Shown: in pieces, positions 53,814 through 64,000 of the stretch
Numbering within the stretch: position 1 is the first letter of the stretch
Layout: each line of letters opens with the position of its first letter
NCBI RefSeq assembly: GCF_027409185.1
Contig: NC_084464.1
Coordinates: 44,057,095-44,121,094 of the forward strand
DNA length: 64,000 nucleotides
Origin: Cynocephalus volans
Taxonomy: Eukaryota > Chordata > Mammalia > Dermoptera > Cynocephalidae
Direction of reading: 5' to 3'
Position numbers and translations under genes: made by a program
The notes under the pieces: generated by a model
What the model was told of the DNA's origin: nothing
The model's database searches: none
The model's input: the letters and a program-made list of their open reading frames with translations, nothing else

Positions 53814-54682
53814 TATAGTCTTTCAGAAGTTCACACACACGCACACACAGATCAGAACAAGGCGGGGACCGCCGAAGGGAGCAGGAAGCGGGCCGGTTCC
53901 CTCCCGGGATTGGGAGATCTGTATCCTGAATTCCCTTCTGCCCGGCTGCCCAGGGGTAGGAATGGGTGGGAGTATTTACAAAGAACGGGACGTGTTTCTT
54001 ATCCCAAGGTGAACGGTCCTAAATCGGGAACCTCCCACATCTCATTCCAAAAACAGCAAAAAGAAAGGTTCTGGGATTAGCAAGAAAATAGGCAGAGACC
54101 TAGGTGGAGGAGGGACGAAACTGTACTAGCAAAACCAGGAGTGAGCGTAAGGGCGCGGCTACCCCGGGCTCGGTCCTCTTGCAGGGAGAAAGGGAAGAAT
54201 CTGTCGGTCCGTGGGCGAGGCCTGGCGTCGCAAACCAAATCAAAGGACTGAATCACCCCGCGGAGAAGAGGGCGGAGCCTGCCGACCTGCAGGCGGGGTT
54301 TTACCAGAGCTGGGGCGGAGCTTACTGGGGAGGCGGGGCTTTGGGGACCAAACTCCGGGCTGCGGGGGAGGGATAGAGGGAGCTGGACTGGGGTCGCCGC
54401 ACTTTAAGAGGGTGCGGGCCTGGAGGGGCTGAGGGTCTGGCGTTTGACGGGAATCCCGGAAAGCGGCGTCCCTGGGGGCGTGGGCTTTAGAGGGGTTCCT
54501 GAGGAACTGGATTCGGAGCATGCTCGCAAGGCGAGAGGTTCCGTGGAGGCGGAGTTTAGGATGTATCCAAGTCCCGCGGCCCCAGAGGCGGGTGTGCTGG
54601 GCGTCTATTGGGTCCGCAGCATGACTGCAAAACACGCCTGGGAGGTCGAGGGGCGCAGCGTGGGACCCGGCCGGGGGCGTCT

Positions 54683-57288
<2,606 letters not shown>

Positions 57289-57460
57289 GCTTGCAGTCTC
57301 TCTGGGACAGGGTCCCTGGAGCCGGAATCGGGGGCCTCAGCCAGCGCCGGAGTCTGGGTCCGGGATGGCGCAGCCGGCAGCAGCGCAGAGATGGAGAGAT
57401 GAAGGCAGCAGCGGGGGGCGGAGGGAGAGCGGGGGGCGGGGGGGGAGCTTAAAGGGACCG
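57289..57460 (-). promoter_or_regulatory. PRRT1: PRRT1 5' UTR and promoter CpG-rich region
   Basis: G+C-rich sequence with CpGs (gcgcagccggcagcagcgc) and tandem gggg-rich motifs (gcggggggcggggggggag) directly upstream of the PRRT1 start. No TATA box seen. Confidence 0.5.
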
Positions 57461-59250
57461 AGGTGAGGGAGGGGGAACGCTTCAGACGTCCCCCCACTAG
57501 GTCTCTTTCCGCTCTCGGACCACCTCCTTCCTCCTCTCACCCCGCCATTCAAGCCCCTAGTTTGGGCTCCCTTGGAGTTGTCATGGAAACAAGGAGGCTA
57601 GACCAGGCGAGGGGGTTGGGACTAAGGGAAAGAAGGAGGAAGAGAGAACTCTGTAGACTCGCTGTAGTGATTATACTGTGGGAGGAATAGAGCAGGTTCT
57701 CTATGGACTCAGTACCCCAGTTCTCTCCAGACGGGTTCACCCAGGCCGGTCTTCCCCTCCTCAGCTTCGCTCAGAGCTCCCTGCAAGCTGCCAAGATCTT
57801 CTCCCAGATTCTTAGCCCTCGTTCCTCCTCTTCAGAAGAGATTACTGTGTCAGAGAGAATTGTGCAGAGTTGAGAATTGCGATGGTCTGAAAAGTTTCCA
57901 GGGTACGGTGGATCAGCCACCTTGGCAGTAAAGTGGGAGGCTCAGATTTATAATTCAGGGGTAGCTGAGCCTTATAATTCAGGGAATTTATAATGCAGGG
58001 GGAAGAGGAACAGAGAGAGTTTGGGGAGATGCATAGATACCTTCTTCCTCAACGATTAAGGAACTGAAGCGCTTTGGGAGAGGGAGGAGATGACTTAACT
58101 GCTCATTTCTGGCATCTCGGTTTGGGAATGTGTGCTTGTTCCCCTTCTCCCCTTTGCTTGTTGGGTTGCTTAGAGTTCCTGGGCCAGTCAGTGTTCAGAC
58201 TCATTCCCCAAATCCCCCTACTCCGACCACCACCCCCGCCAAGACGCAGCTCTACCTCCTGCGTCGGCCGAGGCCACCGTTATTGCAAGCTTTTTATTTG
58301 CTAACTGCATCTTGGGAGCGCGTGGGTGGGGAGGGGGTGAGATAGGCTGCGCACCGAGATTTACACCACTTGGGCGTTTTGCAAAAACACAGCCAGAGAG
58401 AGGATTGTTGTTATATCCGCCCTCCACTCCCCTTCCTCCTCCCCATCTTTAGACTAGTACTTCCCAGACCTCGCCTGAGGCAGTCTGTCTTGGGGCTGTT
58501 TCTCCCTGTCCGAGTCCGAGCGGAGACTTCGGAGGCCCTCGCTTGAACCAGTCTCAGGCCCCCAAAATTTAGATCACGACCTCATACTGGTCATGCTGGT
58601 TTCTCAGGCGTTCTCGAGAACCCCTAACCCCTTACTCCTACTCCATCCTCACTCTACACAATTCCGAGCGCGAATTAATTGATTTCAGTGAGAGAGACGA
58701 GTTTAGACTGAGAAAAGACCTTGTGAACAGAGGGAGGGTCTCACGCTGATAGATCCTTTTCTCAAGGGAAACGTCTTTAAATGCTAAAAGTCCTAACAAG
58801 TAAAATCCCTAACTGGGGCCCCAGGCGCAGAGGTGCGGGCGCCTGGACTTCCGGAGTCTGGATGGGGTGGAAGGTCTGGGGCAGGAGCTCTGAGGGTCGG
58901 ATTTTGGAGGTCGCTCAGGATGAGATTGGTTAGAATCACGCGGGCATGAGTCAGCACAGCCCCAGAGGCCCTCCGCCCTTTGTGGGGTGGGTCATTTATG
59001 GGGAGGGGAGCAGAGTAGGGCAGGAGAAACTGGGCCAGGCTGCTCTTAACTCGAGGGGCCTCAAGGACTCTCCGCGTCTCTGCAGACAAGGGCACTACAC
59101 GCACTTCAGAATGAAGAGTTGTAAGATGCCGGCCTGGGGAAGGCGGGCGGGCTGGGTTTGAGGGGTACGCCCGGGCTAGCTCCAGCCTACCAGGCCAACC
59201 CCGCGAATCACAAAATAGGGACTACCTTTCCCCAGTCTATTCCCCCCCCC
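57461..59250. other. PRRT1-PPT2 intergenic region
   Basis: No exon or repeat could be supported. A 14-base direct repeat (ttataattcaggg, around 57947-57985) and CCCACCCC-type runs are present. Confidence 0.55.
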
Positions 59251-59259
59251 TCCGCCCCT

Positions 59260-60011
59260 TGGAGACGGAGAACTTCTTGTTCCGCTTCGGAGCCTCACGC
59301 CTCCACTGGGAAGAGGGGCGGTTGAAGGCGGGGAAATCGGAGCCTAGGGTCGCTGGGAGCAGGCGGGGAGAGGCCTTCTTTCAATTCCCAGATATGTTTG
59401 CTCCCTCTCTCTCTCCCCCACCGGCCTAAATGGATCGCTCCGCCTATTCCCTCCCCATCTCCTGGGGCGCAATGGAATGTTCCGTTGCCCCTCCGGTCTC
59501 AGGCCTGCGTTGCGGGGGACGCTCGCACTGTTGCTAGGGAAAGCCCCGGACGTGACGGCTTTCCGCGACCCCGAGCAGCCCTCCTCCCGCCCCTCGCGAC
59601 CCGTCCTTCCCCGGCGCGCTCTCTTACACCCTTCCCCTCCCCCTTGGGTTCCAGACTTGGGAGAAGTAAACAGCGGGTGGAGGAGGCCTACGGACCCAGG
59701 CCAGGTGGGAGCTTGCACTCTCCAGGGGGCCTGGGCTGCTGCTCAGGGGTCTTGCAAAACTCTGGGTTGTGCCTGGCTGGGGTGATGCTTTCGGAAGATC
59801 CTGGGCCTAGGGACCAGGTCCCGGAGCTCTGAGTTTGGGGCGGGACTTAGGTTGCGCGTTGGTGCGTCAGCGTGGGAGGGGGGTGTGTTGGTTGGGAGAG
59901 GACTGGAGTAAGTTGAAAGTAGGCTATTTTGTGACAAGGACATGGTGCGGGAGGGGGAGGCTTGATGCCGGGCGTCTGTTCCGAGGGGAAGGGGTGTCAT
60001 CTCTCTCACAG
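59260..60011 (+). promoter_or_regulatory. PPT2: PPT2 promoter / CpG island with likely non-coding 5' exon
   Basis: CpG-dense interval (for example ggacgtgacggctttccgcg, ccccggcgcgctctc) immediately upstream of PPT2. The coding exon is preceded by an acceptor-like ctctctcacag at 60001-60011, which implies an upstream non-coding exon in this region. Its position is not resolved. Confidence 0.5.
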
Positions 60012-60041
60012 GCCCTCATCGCCCGCTTCTCAGGCGGGAGC

Positions 60042-63000
60042 ATGCTGAGGCTCTGGGGGCAGCGGCTCCCCTCGGTGTGGGTCCTGCTCCTGCTACCGTT
60101 CCTGCCGCTGCTGCTGCCCGCGGTCCCCGCGCCCCACCGCGCTTCCTACAAGCCGGTCATCGTGGTGCACGGGCTCTTCGACAGTTCGTACAGCTTCCGC
60201 CACCTGCTGGAATACATCAACGAGGTCTGTCAGGGGACACCCGGGTGGAGGGCATTGGAGTTGTTTACAGTGGCTGGGGAGGGAGATCGAGGAACTTAAT
60301 GCCACCCCTCTGGGCCTGCCCAGCTCCTCAGGGAGCTGGTGCTGGCATGGGGAAAGTTGGGGGAAGGGATCCCTGATTCTAGCAGGGCACGATAGGCATG
60401 TGGACGCTGGTCAGGGGGTGGTGTGTGCGGGCTTTATAGCCCATCCCTGGTGGCTGCATTGCCCTCTTCCCACAGACACACCCCGGGACTGTGGTGACAG
60501 TGCTCGATCTCTTCGATGGGAGAGAGAGTTTACGGCCCCTGTGGGAACAGGTGCAAGGGTTCCGAGAGGCTGTGGTCCCCATCATGGCAAAGGCCCCGCA
60601 AGGGGTACATCTCGTCTGCTACTCGCAGGGTAGGTGACTCCCCTCCCCAACTCCTAAGCCCCGAGGCTTGATCCTTACCTGAGAGATGCTTCCTAGTGTC
60701 TCCTTTTCTGAACCACATTGCTCCAGCTGAAGCTCTGGTACCTGAGCCCTTCCTTCTGACTTCCTTCAGCATCTGGGTCTTTTCTCTGGGTCTTGAATGT
60801 GGGGGAGGCTCCCTGCACTGTTGTCCCTTCTTTCCCCCATGGTTCTTGGACTTATGGGCTAATGGGGCAGTTAAAAGCATCCTGGAGTTAAGAGTCAGGA
60901 GGCCCAGAATCTAATTCTGGCTCTGTCACTTACATTATGTATAATGTGTGATTTTTGGCACAGGGTGTGCCTGCCTTCTCTTTTTTTTTTTAAAAGATGA
61001 CCGGTAAGGGGATCTTAACCCTTGACTTGGTGTTGTGAGCACCACGCTCAGCCAGTGAGCGAACCGGCCATCCGTATATGGGATCCGAACCCGGGGCCTT
61101 GGTGTTCTCAGCACCACACTCTCCCGAGTGAGCCACGGGCCGGCCCGTGCCTGCCTTCTCTAAGCCTCAGTATCTTTTATGTACAGTGTGGTGGGGGGCT
61201 GTTGGCCTGGCTATCCCTAAGGCCCTGCCCAATGTGGTGTTTTGCTTACAGGGGGTCTCGTGTGCCGGGCACTGCTCTCTGTCATGGATGATCACAATGT
61301 GGATTCTTTCATTTCCCTCTCCTCTCCACAGATGGGACAGTATGGAGGTGAGTGGGCACTCTGGGCTCCATAGAAGGCCCTGAGTTTTGGGGGCACAGAG
61401 GTTTGTGGCCACTTGGCACTGCCGTTCTTTTGCCAGACACAGACTATTTGAAGTGGCTGTTTCCCACCTCCATGAGGTCTAACTTGTATCGGATCTGCTA
61501 TAGCCCCTGGGGCCAGGAATTCTCCATCTGCAACTACTGGCACGGTGAGTGGGGGATGCTGAACTGGGGCCTCTGTGGAGAGGGCACTGTGGAGGGTAGG
61601 GCTTGCTGTTCCCACCTCTACCATAACCAACAGCAATGATGACAATAATGATAACATGTTTATTGAGCACTTACTGTTTAAACCGGTTTAAAGTACTTTG
61701 TGTGTAGTACCCTGTTGCCTAAAAGAGTATAGTCTGATACAGGGGTTGGCAAATCTTTTCTGTAAAGGGCCAGATAATAAATATTTTTGGCTTTGTAGGC
61801 CATATAGTCTCTGTCATAACTACTCAGTTCTGCTGTTGTAGTGTGAAGGCAGTCATAGACCATATGTAAATGAATGTTTCTGTGTTCCACTAAAACTTTG
61901 TTTGCAAAAACAAGTGGCAGGCTGGATTTGGTTCATTGGTTGTAGTTTGCCAACCCCTAGCATAGTGTTTAAGGTTGTGGATGCTGGGGCTAGAGTTTGA
62001 GGCCTGGTGGTGCTGGGTGACTTTGGGCAAGTTACTTAACCTTTCTTTGACTCAGTTTTCTTATCTGTAAAATAACAACATAGCATATACCTCATAGGGT
62101 GGTTGCGAGGATTAAATAAATTAATGAATGTAAGGCACTACTTTGAACAATACCTGGCTCATAGTAGGTGCTAGATAAAAGTGTTTGCTATCATGTTTAC
62201 AATTATTATTATTATTATTATTCCTTTAGGCAGCTGGTCACTACAGGGATCAACCCTGGACCTTGGTTTGCTTTTTGGTTTTTTTGGCTGAGACATTTAT
62301 TTTCAGCATTAAAGGACTGGTCCGATCATTCTGACCCCCTCTGAATTCCTTTTTCTTTTTTTGGTGGGTGGCCAGTTTGGGTATCAGAACCCTTGACCTT
62401 GGTAATAACACCACACTAACCAACTGAGATAACCTGCCAGCCCTGCCTCTGAATTTCAATAGACTAATTTATGGAAAAGTTTCCTGACTTGGAATTACAA
62501 AGGGCCCATAGGCAGGGTGGGTCCCTATTCCGGGAACCAACACTTGTGTGTTGACAGGAGAGCTCCTAGCACATTTCCCACTTTGCTTCTTTAGAAAAGC
62601 ATAAAAGAGTCAATTAAAATATTAAAAAAACAGCTGATCGAGGTTCTTCCCTGCTATTGCTATTATATTGCTATCTACCTTGACTATTACTGTAGCCTCC
62701 TGATTGGTCTTCTATCCTCTGGTCTTGCCTCCCCTTCCTGCTTCTCTGACTATTTTTCTAACTGATGTTTGTACCCAGACCCCCATCATGATGACTTGTA
62801 CCTCAATGCCAGCAGCTTCCTGGCTCTAATTAATGGGGAAAGAGACCATCCCAATGCCACTGGTAAGATGCCAGGTTCCAACCTGGATCCCCTTTTCTGC
62901 TTCCCTGACCCCCTGTGTTCCTCTCTGCAACCTGGCCTGACTTAAGCAGCTGACTAAAGCTCTCTTCTTCCCACCCTGTAGCTTGGCGGAAGAACTTTCT

Positions 63001-63066
63001 TCGTGTGGGCCACCTGGTGCTGATTGGAGGCCCTGATGATGGTGTTATTACTCCTTGGCAGTCCAG
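60042..63066 (+). CDS. PPT2: Palmitoyl-protein thioesterase 2 (partial, six exons in window)
   Basis: PPT2 is a lysosomal alpha/beta-hydrolase that cleaves palmitoyl-CoA and related thioesters. Coding exons: 60042-60224, 60476-60629, 61252-61347, 61437-61544, 62779-62862, 62982-63066 (710 bases, 236 full codons). Phases agree and all junctions are AG/GT. The protein starts with a signal peptide ([13 protein letters not shown]), then [17 protein letters not shown] with the oxyanion-hole region. The nucleophile is Ser111 in CYSQGG and the acid is Asp228 in [11 protein letters not shown]; the His is in an exon outside. N-glycosylation sequons at NAS and NAT. Start chosen as the first ATG in the exon, giving the expected signal peptide. 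The gene continues right; the next intron contains ERV sequence. Confidence 0.97.
60982..61146 (-). repeat. tRNA-Ile SINE dimer in PPT2 intron 2
   Basis: Complete dimer in reverse orientation (gatgaccggtaaggggatct ... cgaaccggccatccgtatat ... gagccacgggccggccc). The perfect 15-bp duplication gtgcctgccttctct is at 60967-60981 and 61147-61161. Confidence 0.94.
61741..61960 (+). repeat. hAT-Charlie-type DNA transposon
   Basis: Starts caggggttggcaaatctttt ctgtaaagggccagataata and ends gtttgccaacccctag, showing the terminal inverted repeats, with the internal tcatagaccatatgtaaatg. Confidence 0.8.
61970..62222 (+). repeat. MIR element with TTA microsatellite
   Basis: ggtgactttgggcaagttac ttaacctttctttgac, ttgcgaggattaaataaatt aatg, cctggctcatagtaggtgct: full MIR order, ending in (TTA)n at 62203-62222. 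Confidence 0.88.
62228..62275 (-). repeat. SINE fragment
   Basis: ggcagctggtcactacaggg atcaaccctggaccttggt: 3' half of a tRNA-Ile monomer, minus strand. Confidence 0.7.
62355..62445 (-). repeat. tRNA-Ile SINE monomer
   Basis: ggtgggtggccagtttgggt ... caccacactaaccaactgag ataacctgccagccc, minus strand, T-rich tail at left. Confidence 0.85.
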
Positions 63067-63173
63067 GTAATAAGGGACTGTGTGGCCTGAGATTGGCTGA
63101 AAACACCCCCTTCCCCCCATAGAGCTATGGCTGGGTCTGGAGCTCACAGACCCCTCAAGCCCATTGGCCAGAC

Positions 63174-63520
63174 TGGGTCACAAACCCTTCATACGCAGGT
63201 CTATGACCTAGATAACTGGAAGAAAGGTCCTTGGAGCCTTGGTTGAAGAAGGAGTAGTCTTTATTTCTGCGCACGCACGCACGTATGTCTAGGAGCTAGG
63301 CAGTCCAAAGAGAACTCAGAAACTCAACTGCTACCAGCAAAGTCCAAAGAAAAACTGAACAGCTGCCAGCAAAGTAAACATGCTCTTTTTAGACGTGAGC
63401 TCTCTGCCGGCCCTGAACTGCTGCTCCACACACACAATTTGTTTACAAAGAATGTGCTGCATCACACCCAACCAGACCTGAGGTGAGGGGGCCTGACCAA
63501 GCTATTCTATTTTCCCAACA
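63174..63520 (-). mobile_element. Endogenous retroviral LTR, antisense to PPT2
   Basis: On the minus strand a 347-bp segment begins TGTTGGGAAA and ends TGACCCA (TG...CA ends), with an AATAAA polyadenylation signal about 80 bases before its 3' end. A purine-rich tract (AAAGGGTGGA) sits immediately upstream of its 5' end at 63521-63535. This arrangement is that of a 3' LTR of a provirus on the minus strand. The family is not identified. Confidence 0.7.
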
Positions 63521-64000
63521 ATCCACCCTTTCAGGGTCCCTCGCCATACAATCTATTCCACGATGTTCCCTTAGCAAGGATAAATGACCATTACATTTAT
63601 ATAACCTGTTGTCTGTTCAATATGCCTTAAGGCTTGTAGTTCTGTCCTTTTAACTATTAGCTGCATATGTCTGGTTGGTAGTCATCATTGGTGTGATTTT
63701 TCCATGGGAATCTTGTAGTCATATTGATGGGAAGTTCTACGCACATTCAGTAGGCCAACACACCGATCACGTGACTCTGGTGCAGTTCCTGCAGCCACAA
63801 CACTATGGGTGAAAAGACAGAAGGGTTATTGGTACCAATAGGGGAAGTTCTCACCCCTCTGGTAAGACACATGCCAGTTTAACATCCTGAAAAAGGATGG
63901 TTGCAGGAATAGGTATCTTACCTGGTTTATGATACCATACTTTATCTGCTAACACTTGGATTTGTAGGTTCTACATGTAATAGTATAGGGGAACTCATAA
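63521..64000 (-). mobile_element. Probable ERV internal sequence (3' part), runs off window
   Basis: It begins with a polypurine-tract-like sequence next to the LTR and continues to the window edge. The minus strand has some amino-acid-like blocks of an envelope tail but also stops, so it looks defective. I did not assign class or open frames. Confidence 0.5.

Noticed and set aside
59398-59832. Open frames in the PPT2 CpG region
   Set aside because: CpG islands generate long open frames. No similarity seen, and the PPT2 start is clear downstream.

Overview
This window is from a placental mammal and covers the telomeric part of the MHC class III gene cluster. Gene order and orientation match the human TNXB(-) - ATF6B(-) - FKBPL(-) - PRRT1(-) - PPT2(+) block. 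All five genes were identified by reading exons in frame, checking splice sites and codon phase, and recognising the encoded families. The reconstructed ATF6B (703 aa), FKBPL (349 aa) and PRRT1 (306 aa) have the lengths expected from their human counterparts as I remember them.

Species. The young interspersed repeats are almost all tRNA-Ile-derived SINEs. They occur as monomers (ggctggccggttagctca...gtactggccagc) and as head-to-tail dimers (ggccggcccgtggctcact...ccttaccggtcatctt), with A-rich tails and no tRNA-unrelated body. That is how the dermopteran (colugo) t-SINE/CYN family is described, so a colugo is my best guess. A yinpterochiropteran bat, which carries the tRNA-derived Rhin-1 family, is the main alternative. 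There are no Alu, B1/B2 or horse ERE elements.

Layout. 1-17.4 kb (minus strand): 5' coding half of TNXB, with signal peptide and heptad segment, one long exon with 17 full EGF repeats plus a partial one, then FN3 exons; the gene runs off the left edge. 17.4-30.9 kb: TNXB upstream region or first intron, made of L2, an L1M copy, SINEs, a GC-rich patch near 24.2 kb and a long purine-rich stretch at 28.4-29.1 kb. 30.9-40.1 kb: complete ATF6B (18 coding exons). 40.6-42.0 kb: FKBPL, with one coding exon and one inferred non-coding exon. 42.2-53.8 kb: intergenic and repeat-rich, with many nested SINEs. 53.8-57.3 kb: complete PRRT1. 57.3-60.0 kb: intergenic, GC-rich toward PPT2. 60.0-64.0 kb: first six coding exons of PPT2, with an antisense endogenous retroviral LTR and internal sequence starting in the following intron and running off the right edge.

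The genes are neighbours by ancient linkage and form no pathway: an extracellular matrix protein, an ER-membrane stress transcription factor, an HSP90-type co-chaperone, a synaptic AMPA-receptor-associated membrane protein and a lysosomal thioesterase. I found no new gene system. The most unusual items are a 741-bp TNXB exon with a proline-rich, non-FN3 insert, nested transposon insertions with readable target-site duplications, a palindromic 70-bp mariner-like MITE pair, an FKBPL polyadenylation signal overlapping the stop codon, and the antisense ERV inside PPT2.
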